Positions 27,657 through 36,685 are shown, counted from the stretch's first letter. The stretch is 64,000 bases of DNA from an uncultured Paracoccaceae bacterium (GCA_947500775.1 CANMTD010000002.1:310001-374000); one strand, 5' to 3'. Notes: a model not told the origin generated them from the sequence alone. Translations and numbers: made by a program.

Positions 27657-27687
27657 TGCCGGGTCCGGGCTGAGCCTGGGTCCGGCA
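27657..27687 (+). other. Intercistronic hairpin after binding protein 2
   Basis: TGCCGG pairs with CCGGCA, and inner CCGGGC pairs with GCCTGG around a TGA loop, giving a long imperfect hairpin. No T-run follows. Its place directly after a binding-protein gene parallels the hairpin at 24457. Confidence 0.5.
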
Positions 27688-27706
27688 ACAGGATGGAGAT
27701 AGGTAT

Positions 27707-28819
27707 ATGAGTTTTCTCGACATCGCGAATGTCACCAAATCCTACGGGGCGGTGGAGGTTCTGCACCGTGTGGACATCGGGGTTGAACAGGGCGAATTTC
27801 TGGTGCTGGTCGGGCCGTCGGGCTGCGGCAAGTCCACGCTGCTGAACATGATCGCGGGGCTTGAGGGGATTTCTTCGGGCGACATTTCGATCAAGGGCCG
27901 CGTCGTCAACGGCGTGCACCCGTCCAAGCGCAATATCGCGATGGTGTTCCAAAGCTATGCGCTTTACCCCAACATGACCGTGGGCCAGAACATGACCTTC
28001 GGGCTTGAGATGCACGGCGTCCCCAAGGCGGAACGCGAAAAGGCGCTGGCCGATGTGGCCAAGCTGTTGCAGATCGACAATCTGCTGGACCGCAAGCCCG
28101 GGCAACTGTCCGGCGGGCAGCGGCAGCGCGTCGCCATGGGCCGCGCGCTGGTGCGTAATCCCGATGTGTTCCTGTTCGACGAACCGCTGTCCAACCTTGA
28201 TGCGAAACTGCGCGTCGACATGCGGACCGAGATCAAGAAGCTGCACCAGAAGCTGAAGACGACGATCGTCTATGTCACCCATGACCAGATCGAGGCGATG
28301 ACGCTGTCGACCCGGATCGCGGTCATGTATCAGGGCTATATCCAGCAGCTTGGCACGCCGCAGGAAATCTATGACACGCCCGCCAACGTCTTTGTCGCGA
28401 CCTTCATGGGCAGCCCGGCGATGAACATCATGCCCGCCACCGTGGTCATGCAGGACGGCGCCCCCCACGCGCGGATCACCGATGTGAACGGCGGGGCCTG
28501 TCTGTTGCGGTTTTCGCAGGCCAACCTGGCCGATTGGCAGGGCAGGGAGATCCTGTTGGGTATCCGCCCGGAAACGATCACCGATCAGGATGGCGCCGAC
28601 CGCAAATCGACCAATATCCAGCATCTGACCAACACCATCGGCGTGACCGAACCCGCAGGCTCCGACACGTTTGTCACCATGACCCTGTCGGGCCGCGACA
28701 TCGTTGCCCGGATGCGGGCCGATGTGACCGTGGCGCCGGGCCAGACCTTCGATTTCGCCATCGACATGGACAAGGCCGTCGCCTTCGACCCGAAAACCGA
28801 AGAACGTATCGCACCGTGA
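27707..28819 (+). CDS. Sugar ABC transporter ATP-binding protein (UgpC/MsmK type)
   Basis: A 370-residue ATPase: Walker A GPSGCGKST, Q-loop MVFQSYALYPNMTV, signature LSGGQRQR, Walker B FLFDEPLSNLDAKL and switch VTHDQIEAM. The C-terminal third (from about residue 235) is the TOBE/OB regulatory domain typical of sugar importers. It overlaps the next gene by four bases (GTGA). Confidence 0.94.
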   Translation: MSFLDIANVTKSYGAVEVLHRVDIGVEQGEFLVLVGPSGCGKSTLLNMIAGLEGISSGDISIKGRVVNGVHPSKRNIAMVFQSYALYPNMTVGQNMTFGLEMHGVPKAEREKALADVAKLLQIDNLLDRKPGQLSGGQRQRVAMGRALVRNPDVFLFDEPLSNLDAKLRVDMRTEIKKLHQKLKTTIVYVTHDQIEAMTLSTRIAVMYQGYIQQLGTPQEIYDTPANVFVATFMGSPAMNIMPATVVMQDGAPHARITDVNGGACLLRFSQANLADWQGREILLGIRPETITDQDGADRKSTNIQHLTNTIGVTEPAGSDTFVTMTLSGRDIVARMRADVTVAPGQTFDFAIDMDKAVAFDPKTEERIAP

Positions 28820-30315
28820 CCCGGCCAGACGTCATCATCATCGGTTCGGGCATGGGGGGCGCCACGATGGCCGCCGCCCTTGCCCCGACGGGCCGGGATA
28901 TCCTGATCCTGGAACGGGGCGAGAAACTGCGCGGCTCTGCCTTCGCGCGGGATGATGACGCGATCTTCCGGCATGGGGTGTACAGACCCGATGAGACCTG
29001 GCTGGACGGGCAGGGCAAGCCGTTCAATCCGGGCAACTTCTATTACCGGGGCGGCAATACGAAATTCTATGGCGGGGTGCTGATGCGCTATCGCAAACAG
29101 GATTTCGCGCCGGTCCGTCACATGGGCGGCACCACGCCCGGCTGGCCGATCGCCTATGATGATCTGGAACCCGATTATCAGCGGGCCGAAACCGTCTTTG
29201 CCGTGCGCGGCACCGTGGGTGAGGACCCGACCGAGCCGCCCCATTCGGGCGATTACCCGTTCCCGCCGGTCCCGGATGAACCTGCCATTAACGATTTGCG
29301 GCGGCGCCTTGGGGCCGTGGGGCTGCACCCGTCATCGCTGCCGCTGGGAGTGGATGTCGACCGTTGGCTGAAGGGCGGGGAAACACCCTGGGACGGGTTC
29401 CCGGACACCTGCGGCGGCAAGATGGATGCCGAAACGGTGGGGCTTGAACAGGCGCTGAAACATCCGAACGTCACGCTGCGCGACGGGTGCAAGGTGACAC
29501 GCCTGATCGCCGGGGCGGATGGCCGCATTACCGGGGTTGAATTAACCCGGAACGGCAACACCGAAACCATAACCGCGCCAATCATCGTTCTGGCCGCCGG
29601 GGCGGTCAATTCCGCGGCCTTGCTGCTGGGCTCGGCCGATGCGGCGCACCCGCGCGGGCTGGCCAATAGCTCCGATCAGGTGGGGCGCAATTTCATGAAC
29701 CACAATTGTTCGGCCGTGCTGGCGCTGCACCCGTTCCGCGCCAATGGGGTGGTCTATCAGAAGACCCTGATGGTGAACGATTTCTATCTGACGGGCGGGC
29801 CGGGCGGCGAACCGCTGGGCAATATCCAGCTTTTGGGCAAGATATCGGGCGCGATCCTGTCTGCCACCACGCCGATCCCGCGCCCCGTGGCCCGCTGGAT
29901 CGCGCGCCATTCGGTTGATTTCTATGCAATGTCCGAGGACCTGCCCAACCCCGACAGCCGCGTGACGCTGAAGGGTGGGCAGATCCGTCTGGACTGGAAA
30001 CGGTCGAACTGGGACGCGCATCTGGCGCTGGTTGCGACGCTGAAACAGCTTCTGCGCAAGGCGGGGTACCCGCTGATCCTGTCGCGCCCCTTTGATCGCA
30101 GCACACCGTCGCATCAATGCGGCACCGCGCGGATGGGCGACGACCCGCAAACCAGCGTCGTGGACAGGTTTTGCCGCAGCCACGATCACCCGAACCTTTT
30201 CATCACCGACGCCTCGGTCCTGCCGACCTCGGCCGCGGTCAACCCTGCGCTGACCATCGCGGCCCTGTCGCTGCGGGCGGCGCGACACATACAGCAGACG
30301 GAGTTTTCGACGTGA
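28816..30315 (+). CDS. GMC-family FAD oxidoreductase 1 (sugar oxidase/dehydrogenase type)
   Basis: A 499-residue flavoprotein. The FAD-binding motif IIGSGMGGATMAAAL is at the N-terminus and the C-terminal GMC region has HQCGTARMGDD and VNPALTIAALSLRAA. The NPALT ending resembles the pyranose 2-oxidase and glycoside 3-oxidase branch, not the choline dehydrogenase branch. I infer oxidation of a sugar ring hydroxyl. It has no signal peptide, so it acts in the cytoplasm. The GTG start at 28816 overlaps the ATPase stop; a longer in-frame extension upstream lies within the ATPase gene and is rejected. Confidence 0.85.
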   Translation: MTRPDVIIIGSGMGGATMAAALAPTGRDILILERGEKLRGSAFARDDDAIFRHGVYRPDETWLDGQGKPFNPGNFYYRGGNTKFYGGVLMRYRKQDFAPVRHMGGTTPGWPIAYDDLEPDYQRAETVFAVRGTVGEDPTEPPHSGDYPFPPVPDEPAINDLRRRLGAVGLHPSSLPLGVDVDRWLKGGETPWDGFPDTCGGKMDAETVGLEQALKHPNVTLRDGCKVTRLIAGADGRITGVELTRNGNTETITAPIIVLAAGAVNSAALLLGSADAAHPRGLANSSDQVGRNFMNHNCSAVLALHPFRANGVVYQKTLMVNDFYLTGGPGGEPLGNIQLLGKISGAILSATTPIPRPVARWIARHSVDFYAMSEDLPNPDSRVTLKGGQIRLDWKRSNWDAHLALVATLKQLLRKAGYPLILSRPFDRSTPSHQCGTARMGDDPQTSVVDRFCRSHDHPNLFITDASVLPTSAAVNPALTIAALSLRAARHIQQTEFST

Positions 30316-31070
30316 GCCCCATAGCACTTATCACCGGCGGTCAGCAGGGCATCGGCCTTGGCATCGCCCATGCGCTGAAAGACGCGGGTTTCCGTCTGGC
30401 GCTGGCCGCGCGTTCCGCACCGGGCAGCGATAGCGTCACGGCGGCGCTGGCGGAACTGGGGCCGGGGGCCGAGTATTTCCAGCACGATCTGCAGGATATC
30501 GGCGGGATCGAGGCGCTGTTGGACAGGATCGAGGCGCAGATGGGGCCGGTCGATACGCTGGTGTCCAATGCGGGCGTTCCCGCCAAGGTGCGCGGCGATA
30601 TGCTGGAGCTTGCGCCCGACAGTTTCGATTTCGTCATGGATGTGAACCTGCGCGGCGCGTTCTTTCTGGCGCAGGCCGTTGCCAAGCGGATGCTGGCCAC
30701 CGCCACTGACCACTATCGTTCGATCACCTTCGTCACCTCGGTCAGCGCCGAAATGGTGTCGATCGAACGGGCGGAATACTGCATTTCGAAGGCCGGGGCG
30801 GCGATGATGGCCGAATTGTTTGCCGTGCGCCTTGCCCCGCACGGGATCGGGGTGTTCGAACTGCGCCCCGGCATCATCGAAACCGGCATGACCGCAGGCG
30901 TCAAAGACAAATACACCGCCCGCATCGAAGCCGGGCTTGTTCCGGCGCAACGCTGGGGCCAGCCGTCCGATATCGGCGCGGTTATGGTGCCGCTGGCCAT
31001 GGGGCAGATGGCCTTTGCCAATGGTGCGGTGATCCCGGTGGATGGCGGCCTGTCCGTCAACCGCCTGTAG
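30312..31070 (+). CDS. Short-chain dehydrogenase/reductase
   Basis: A 252-residue SDR: cofactor motif TGGQQGIG (residues 8-15), SNAG (85-88), candidate catalytic Ser near 143-145, Tyr156 and Lys160 in YCISK. It is similar to FabG-type reductases that act on sugars and hydroxy acids. The GTG start overlaps the stop of the GMC gene by four bases, so the two are coupled and may act in sequence. Confidence 0.88.
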   Translation: MSPIALITGGQQGIGLGIAHALKDAGFRLALAARSAPGSDSVTAALAELGPGAEYFQHDLQDIGGIEALLDRIEAQMGPVDTLVSNAGVPAKVRGDMLELAPDSFDFVMDVNLRGAFFLAQAVAKRMLATATDHYRSITFVTSVSAEMVSIERAEYCISKAGAAMMAELFAVRLAPHGIGVFELRPGIIETGMTAGVKDKYTARIEAGLVPAQRWGQPSDIGAVMVPLAMGQMAFANGAVIPVDGGLSVNRL

Positions 31071-31081
31071 GAGGCGGCGCC

Positions 31082-32665
31082 ATGGACAAGGGGTTCGACT
31101 ACATCATCGTCGGGGGCGGGGCCGCCGGTTGCGTCGTGGCCGCGCGCCTGTCGGAAAATCCGGACGCGCAGGTGCTGTTGCTAGAGGCGGGCGGCAGCGA
31201 CCGGCATCCGTTCTATCATCTGCCCGCGGGCTTTGCGAAGATGACCAAGGGTATCGGCAGCTGGGGCTGGGACAGCGTCCCGCAGCGCCACATGCAGAAC
31301 AAGGTCTTCCGCTATACTCAGGCCAAGGTGATCGGCGGCGGGTCTGCGATCAACGCCCAGATCTATACCCGCGGCAACGCGCAGGATTACGACGACTGGC
31401 GGCAGATGGGCTGTGACGGCTGGGGGTACGAGGACGTGCTGCCCTATTACCGCAAGGCCGAGGATAACGACACATATGACAACCGCTATCACAGCAAGGG
31501 CGGCCCGCTTGGCGTCAGCCAGCCCGCCGCGCCGCTGCCGATCTGCGAGGCGTATTTCAAGGCCGCCGCCGCGCTTGGCATTCCGCGCAATCACGATGTG
31601 ACCGGCGAGAAACAGGATGGGGTCGGTTATTACCAGCTGACCCAGCGCAACGCGCGCCGGTCATCGGCGGCGATGGCCTATCTCGCGCCGAACCGGCACC
31701 GCAGGAACCTGACCGTCCGGACCGGCGCGCAGGTGCGCCGCCTGATCGTCGAACAGGGCCGCGCGCGCGGGGTCGAACTGGTGGATGGCACGCGCCTGAC
31801 CGCAGGGTCCGAGGTGATCCTGTCCTCGGGTGCCATCGGGTCGCCGCGTCTGTTGCAGCTGTCGGGGATCGGCCCTGCCGACCATCTGCGCGGTCTTGGC
31901 ATCGACGTGGTGCTGGATCAGCCGCAAGTCGGCGCCAACCTGCAGGACCACCTTGATCTTTATTGCATCTGCGAGGTGTCGGGGCCGCACACCTATGACC
32001 GCTATGCAAAACTGCACTGGTCGGCGGTGGCCGGTCTGCAATATCTGTTCACCCGCAAGGGGCCGGTGGCCTCATCGCTGTTTGAAACCGGCGGCTTCTG
32101 GTACGCCGATCCCGATGCGCGGTCGCCCGATATCCAGTTCCACCTTGGGCTGGGCACCGGGATCGAACACGGGGTGGTGGCGATGCCGCAGGGGGGTGTC
32201 ACGCTGAATTCCTGCTATCTGCGGCCACGGTCGCGCGGGTCGGTCCGTCTGCAAAGCGCCGATCCGGCGGCGGCACCGCTGATCGATCCGAATTACCTGC
32301 AGGACCCGCGCGACCGCGAACTGTCGATCGAAGGGCTGAAGCTGACCCAGCGCATCCTTGGGCAGGAGGCGCTGAAACCCTTTATCAAGGCCGAACGCCT
32401 GCCCGGGCCGGACTGCCAGAGCGATGAGGACTATTTCAACTTCATCTGCTCCCATTCCAAGACCTCGCACCACCCCGCAGGCACCTGCCGCATGGGCAGC
32501 GACCCCGAGGCGGTGCTGGACCCGCAACTGCGGTTCAACGGCATCAACGGGCTGCGGGTGGCCGATGCCTCGGTCATGCCCACGGTCATTTCCTCAAACA
32601 CCAATGCGGTCAGCATCATGATCGGCGAAAAAGCCGCCGATATGATCAAGGCCGGGCAGGGGTAA
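31082..32665 (+). CDS. GMC-family FAD oxidoreductase 2 (choline dehydrogenase type)
   Basis: A 527-residue flavoprotein. Motifs are IIVGGGAAGCVVAARL, the GMC signature GGGSAINAQIYTRGN, the second signature GAIGSPRLLQLSGIGP, catalytic His in SHHPAGTCRMG and the C-terminal SSNTNAVSIMIGEKAAD. It belongs to the alcohol/choline dehydrogenase branch and is distinct from the GMC enzyme at 28816. Likely oxidises a primary alcohol to an aldehyde, which could feed the aldehyde dehydrogenase. It is twelve bases downstream of the SDR. Confidence 0.9.
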   Translation: MDKGFDYIIVGGGAAGCVVAARLSENPDAQVLLLEAGGSDRHPFYHLPAGFAKMTKGIGSWGWDSVPQRHMQNKVFRYTQAKVIGGGSAINAQIYTRGNAQDYDDWRQMGCDGWGYEDVLPYYRKAEDNDTYDNRYHSKGGPLGVSQPAAPLPICEAYFKAAAALGIPRNHDVTGEKQDGVGYYQLTQRNARRSSAAMAYLAPNRHRRNLTVRTGAQVRRLIVEQGRARGVELVDGTRLTAGSEVILSSGAIGSPRLLQLSGIGPADHLRGLGIDVVLDQPQVGANLQDHLDLYCICEVSGPHTYDRYAKLHWSAVAGLQYLFTRKGPVASSLFETGGFWYADPDARSPDIQFHLGLGTGIEHGVVAMPQGGVTLNSCYLRPRSRGSVRLQSADPAAAPLIDPNYLQDPRDRELSIEGLKLTQRILGQEALKPFIKAERLPGPDCQSDEDYFNFICSHSKTSHHPAGTCRMGSDPEAVLDPQLRFNGINGLRVADASVMPTVISSNTNAVSIMIGEKAADMIKAGQG

Positions 32666-32668
32666 GCG

Positions 32669-32986
32669 ATGATCCGGCACATCGTTCTGATCCGTTTTCA
32701 AAGCGACGTTTCCGAGGCGGCGATTGCCGCCCTTTGGGACGATCTGATGACCATTCGCGACAAGGTGCCCGGCACGCTGTCGATCACGGCGGGCCGGTCG
32801 CAAAGCCCCGAACGGATCGAACGCGGCTATATGCACGGCTTTGTCGTCGATTTCGCCGATTGGGGCGCGCTGGCCGCCTATCAGGCCCATCCCGATCACC
32901 AGCGGCTGGGGGCCGCGCTTGTCGATGCTGCCCAAGGCGGTCTTGACGGAATTCTTGTCTTCGACCTGCCCGTCGCAGGCGCATGA
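32669..32986 (+). CDS. Dabb (stress-responsive A/B barrel) domain protein
   Basis: A 105-residue protein beginning MIRHIVLIRFQSDVSE, the typical dimeric alpha/beta-barrel opening, with HGFVVDFADWGALAAYQAHPDH in the middle. Dabb proteins are found as small accessory or catalytic units in degradation operons. It starts three bases after the second GMC gene and is probably part of the same pathway. Function is not known. Confidence 0.85.
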   Translation: MIRHIVLIRFQSDVSEAAIAALWDDLMTIRDKVPGTLSITAGRSQSPERIERGYMHGFVVDFADWGALAAYQAHPDHQRLGAALVDAAQGGLDGILVFDLPVAGA

Positions 32987-33002
32987 TATCTGGAGAGCAA
33001 CA

Positions 33003-34166
33003 ATGCTGAACCTGCCCACCGCCGATCACCGGATCGAACCCTATGCCCTGCAGGGCACCCCGATCATCCCGCGCGCGCCCAGGGTGGCGCTGACGCGCAC
33101 CGCCTTTGCCGCCGCGCATGTGGTGTCCGATCCGCTGCGCGAACGCAGCCCCTGGGACACGCGCCCGGCGGTGGATTGGGACGCCACGCTGGGGTTTCGC
33201 CAACAGCTTTGGGATCAAGGGCTGGGGCTGGCCGAGGCGATGGACACCGCGCAGCGCGGCATGGGCGTCGACTGGCCCACCGCCCGCGAACTGGTCGAAC
33301 GCACCATGGTCGCGGCCAGGGCGCACCCGTTGAAACCGCGCGTCGCCAGCGGCGCGGGCACCGATCACGCCGACCCGGCCACGCTGCGCGACGCCGACGC
33401 CATCCTTGCCGCCTATGAAACCCAGATGGAGGCGTTGGAGGCGGCGGGCAGTCAGGTGATCCTCATGGCCAGCCGGGCCTTCACCGCCATCGGCGCGGAT
33501 CAGGATACCTATCGCAAGGTCTATCGCCGGCTGATCGACAACGCGGCGCAGCCCGTGATCCTGCATTGGCTGGGCGACATGTTCGATCCCGCGCTGAAAG
33601 GCTATTGGGGTGGCAGCACGCTGGACGAGGCGAATGATTTCGTTCTGTCGCTGATCGCCGAAAACCCGGCCAAGGTGGACGGGATCAAGATCTCGCTGCT
33701 GGATCAGGCGCATGAGGAAGGGTTCCGCAAACGCCTGCCCGCGGGCGTGCGCCTTTATACCGGCGATGATTTCAACTATGCCGATCTGATCGCGGGGGAC
33801 GGTGCGCATCATTCCCACGCGCTTTTGGGCATTTTCGCCGCCATCGGCCCCGCCGCATCGCAGGCGCTTGAGGCTTTGGCGCTTGGCGATATGGATCGCT
33901 ATCACCGGCTTTTTGCGCCGACCGTCCCGCTTAGCCGCGAAATTTTCCGTGCGCCCACCCGTTTCTACAAGGCCGGGATCGCCTTTCTGTCATGGCTGAA
34001 CGGGCATCAGGCGCATTTCATCATGCCCAGCGGGTTTCAATCCAGCCGCGACATCACCCATTATGCCGAAGTCTTCAGATTGGCCGATCAGGCCGGTATG
34101 CTGGCAAAGCCCGCGCTTGCAATCGACCGTATGAAAGTGCTTCTTGATCTGCACGGAATAAGCTGA
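33003..34166 (+). CDS. DUF993 protein, DapA-like TIM barrel (candidate aldolase/lyase)
   Basis: A 387-residue protein of the DUF993 family. Three stretches line up with class I aldolases of the DapA/NanA family: PVILHWLGDMF (DapA PVILYN strand, Tyr replaced by His188), DGIKISLLD with Lys229 at the Schiff-base lysine place, and LYTGDDFNYADLI (DapA SGDD). I infer a Schiff-base lyase acting on a keto acid or keto sugar. This is my reading of strand motifs, not an established function. The start at 33003 has GGAGAGC upstream; a longer frame overlapping the Dabb gene is rejected. Confidence 0.8.
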   Translation: MLNLPTADHRIEPYALQGTPIIPRAPRVALTRTAFAAAHVVSDPLRERSPWDTRPAVDWDATLGFRQQLWDQGLGLAEAMDTAQRGMGVDWPTARELVERTMVAARAHPLKPRVASGAGTDHADPATLRDADAILAAYETQMEALEAAGSQVILMASRAFTAIGADQDTYRKVYRRLIDNAAQPVILHWLGDMFDPALKGYWGGSTLDEANDFVLSLIAENPAKVDGIKISLLDQAHEEGFRKRLPAGVRLYTGDDFNYADLIAGDGAHHSHALLGIFAAIGPAASQALEALALGDMDRYHRLFAPTVPLSREIFRAPTRFYKAGIAFLSWLNGHQAHFIMPSGFQSSRDITHYAEVFRLADQAGMLAKPALAIDRMKVLLDLHGIS

Positions 34167-34174
34167 GGAACAGA

Positions 34175-35176
34175 ATGGACCGCCGGCCCACGATCAAGGA
34201 TGTTGCGCGCGCGGCGGGGGTGTCGAAATCCACCGTCAGCCTGGTGCTGCAGAACAACCCGGCGGTAAAGGCCGAAACCCGCGTGTCGGTGCAAAAAGCG
34301 ATGGCGCGGATCGGCTATGTCTATAACCGTGCGGCGGCGACGCTGCGGTCGTCGAACACCGGGCTGATCGGGCTGATCATCAACGATCTGCGCAACCCGT
34401 TCTTCACCGAATTCGCGATCTCGCTGCAGATGGCGCTGTCCAACCGGCACTATGCCGCCGTCGTGGCCAACACCGACGAGGACCCCGACCTGCAATTGCA
34501 GATGGTCGAGGCGATGATCCAGCACGGGGTCGATGCCTTCGTCATCTCGCCCGCCTATGGCCGCGAGGATGAAACATTCGACGCAATCGCCCGCGCTGGC
34601 ATCCCGACGATGCAGGTGCTGCGCAGGGTGGTCGACGATACCGGCGCCTTTCCTTTCGCGGCACCCGATTACTATGCGGGCAGCCAGTTGGCGACGCGCC
34701 ACCTGATCGACAAAGGGTGTCGCAGGATCGCCTATGTCGGCGGGCTTGAAGGGCGCGCGGTGACCCGGGAACGGATGTCGGGCTATCTTGACGCGCTTCG
34801 CGATGCGGGCATCGAGCCACGGCATTTTCCCGGCCGCCCAAGTCGCGCCTTCGGGCGTGAAACGCTGTTGCAATTGCGCCAGCAGGACCCGGATATCGAC
34901 GGCGTGCTGTGTTTCAACGACCTGACCGCCCTTGGCCTGTTGGCCGGGTGCAATCAGTCCGGGCTTGTGGCGGGGCGCGGGTTTCGCGTCGTCGGGTTCG
35001 ACGATATCGAGGAATGCGCCGACAGCTATCCGGGCCTGTCCACGGTCAGCTGCGATATCGCCAATTTCGGCGAAAACATCGCCAGCGGTCTGCTGGATTG
35101 GCTGACCGACAACAAGGCCCCCCAGCCTGAAACGCGCACGCCCGTGCATCTTGTGATCCGCGACACCAGCAAATGA
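34175..35176 (+). CDS. LacI family transcriptional regulator
   Basis: A 333-residue regulator. Residues 4-50 are a LacI helix-turn-helix and hinge (TIKDVARAAGVSKSTVSLVLQ) and the rest is the periplasmic-binding-protein-like ligand domain (IGLIINDLRNPFF, GFDDIEECAD). GAGGAA precedes the ATG. Being inside the operon, it probably represses its own transcription at the tandem operators at 18240-18272. The inducer is unknown. Confidence 0.93.
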   Translation: MDRRPTIKDVARAAGVSKSTVSLVLQNNPAVKAETRVSVQKAMARIGYVYNRAAATLRSSNTGLIGLIINDLRNPFFTEFAISLQMALSNRHYAAVVANTDEDPDLQLQMVEAMIQHGVDAFVISPAYGREDETFDAIARAGIPTMQVLRRVVDDTGAFPFAAPDYYAGSQLATRHLIDKGCRRIAYVGGLEGRAVTRERMSGYLDALRDAGIEPRHFPGRPSRAFGRETLLQLRQQDPDIDGVLCFNDLTALGLLAGCNQSGLVAGRGFRVVGFDDIEECADSYPGLSTVSCDIANFGENIASGLLDWLTDNKAPQPETRTPVHLVIRDTSK

Positions 35177-36450
35177 GCCCATCTGACATGCAAACCCCCG
35201 CCGCCTTCCTGCGCCGCCTGTTCGACCGCGCGGTCGAAGTGGCCGACCCGATGCGCAGCCTGCCTGATTTCCTGCCACCCAAACCCGCCGGGCGCGTGGT
35301 GGTGATCGGTGCGGGCAAGGCCAGCGCCCGGATGGCCGAAGCGGTCGAAAGCGTCTGGGGCCCCTGCGAAGGTCTGGTGATCACCCGCTACGGCTATGCC
35401 CGCCCGTGCAAGGGGATCGAGATTGTCGAGGCGTCCCACCCCGTGCCCGATCAGGCCGGGGCACAGGCGACCGCGCGGATGCTGGAATTGCTGGCGGGGC
35501 TGGGGCAGGGCGATTTCGTGCTGGCGCTGATTTCGGGCGGGGCCTCGGCGTTGCTGGTCGCGCCCACCCAGGGCGTGCCGCTGTCGGAAAAACAGGCGGT
35601 CAACGCCGCCCTTCTGGCCTCGGGCGCGCCGATCGACCGGATGAACACCGTCCGCAAGCACCTGAGCCGGGTCAAGGGCGGGCAACTGGCCGCCGCCGCC
35701 TTTCCGGCGCGGATGCTGTCGCTGATGATCTCGGACGTGCCGGGGGACGATCCGGCCTTTATCGGGTCTGGCCCGACGGTGGGCGACCCGTCAACCGCCG
35801 CCGAGGCCCGCGCCATCCTTGAACATTGGCAGATCGATGTGCCCGACAGCGTTCACGCCGCCTTGCAACGGGACACCGGCGTCATCGCGCCGGAGGACCC
35901 GCGCCTGTCGCGCGTGGAAAACCGCATCTACGCCGCGCCCGCGCAATCCATCAGGGCCGCCGCTGCGCTGGCCGATGGGCTGGACGTCCGCCTTCTGGGC
36001 GACGCGCTGGAAGGCGAGGCGCGCGAGGTGGCGACCGAACACGCGGCACTGGCCCGATCCATCCGGGCGGAACTTGCGCCCGGCGCCCGGCCTGTGCTGC
36101 TGCTGTCAGGCGGAGAGTTGACCGTCACCCGCCGCGGCAACGGGATCGGCGGGCCGAACGCCGAATATTGCCTGGCGCTGGCCGTCGCACTGGACGGGGC
36201 CGGGGGCATTCACGCCATCGCCTGCGATACCGATGGCGTCGACGGCGCCGCCGAAGTGGCGGGGGCCATCGTGGGGCCGGACACGCTGGCCAAGGCCCAT
36301 ACGCAGGGCATTGATCCCGCCGCTTGTCTTGCCGCCAACGACGCCCATAGTTTCTTTGCCGCGATTGGCGATCAGGTGGTGACCGGCCCGACCCTGACCA
36401 ACGTGAACGATTTCAGGGCGATTCTGGTGATCCCGGATGAGGCCTCATAG
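35173..36450 (+). CDS. Glycerate 2-kinase (GckA/MOFRL family)
   Basis: A 425-residue protein of the GckA/TtuD family, with GAGKASARMAEAVE, SGGASALLVAP, MNTVRKHLSRVKGG and the C-terminal MOFRL domain (GGPNAEYCLALAVAL, DTDGVDGAAEVAG). It phosphorylates glycerate to 2-phosphoglycerate for lower glycolysis. The ATG overlaps the LacI stop by four bases. As the last gene of the operon it points to glycerate, or a precursor such as tartronate semialdehyde or hydroxypyruvate, as one end product of the pathway. Confidence 0.92.
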   Translation: MSPSDMQTPAAFLRRLFDRAVEVADPMRSLPDFLPPKPAGRVVVIGAGKASARMAEAVESVWGPCEGLVITRYGYARPCKGIEIVEASHPVPDQAGAQATARMLELLAGLGQGDFVLALISGGASALLVAPTQGVPLSEKQAVNAALLASGAPIDRMNTVRKHLSRVKGGQLAAAAFPARMLSLMISDVPGDDPAFIGSGPTVGDPSTAAEARAILEHWQIDVPDSVHAALQRDTGVIAPEDPRLSRVENRIYAAPAQSIRAAAALADGLDVRLLGDALEGEAREVATEHAALARSIRAELAPGARPVLLLSGGELTVTRRGNGIGGPNAEYCLALAVALDGAGGIHAIACDTDGVDGAAEVAGAIVGPDTLAKAHTQGIDPAACLAANDAHSFFAAIGDQVVTGPTLTNVNDFRAILVIPDEAS

Positions 36451-36595
36451 CCCCTCATGTCGCCAAAATTCCGGTCATCTGCGCGCGCTCACGAAAAATT
36501 GTGGGCGGCGCGTTGTTTTGTCGAAAACCAAACGCAGGCTAATTTCCACAAGGGGAACGGAACACCCGAAGCTCAAGATAAGTATCTGGGAATTG

Positions 36596-36685
36596 TGGCG
36601 GAGAGACAGGGATTCGAACCCTGGGTGGGCTTGCACCCACAACGGTTTTCGAGACCGCCCCGTTCGACCACTCCGGCACCTCTCC
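36596..36685 (-). tRNA. tRNA-Ser (anticodon CGA)
   Basis: A 90-base gene including an encoded 3' CCA. The acceptor stem GGAGAGG pairs with TCTCTCC (one G-U pair), the discriminator is G, the T arm carries GTTCGAATC, and a long variable arm (GTGGGTGCAAGCCCAC) marks a class II tRNA. The anticodon loop CTCGAAA gives CGA, which reads the serine codon UCG, common in this G+C-rich genome. Confidence 0.95.

Noticed and set aside
33003-34166. DUF993 gene as a true dihydrodipicolinate synthase
   Set aside because: The DapA tyrosine is replaced by His, the protein is about 90 residues longer, and the operon is for sugar use rather than lysine synthesis.
18230-36450. LacI operon as a recently acquired genomic island next to tRNA-Ser
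   Set aside because: No integrase, direct repeat of the tRNA end or change of base composition was seen; the tRNA gene is intact.
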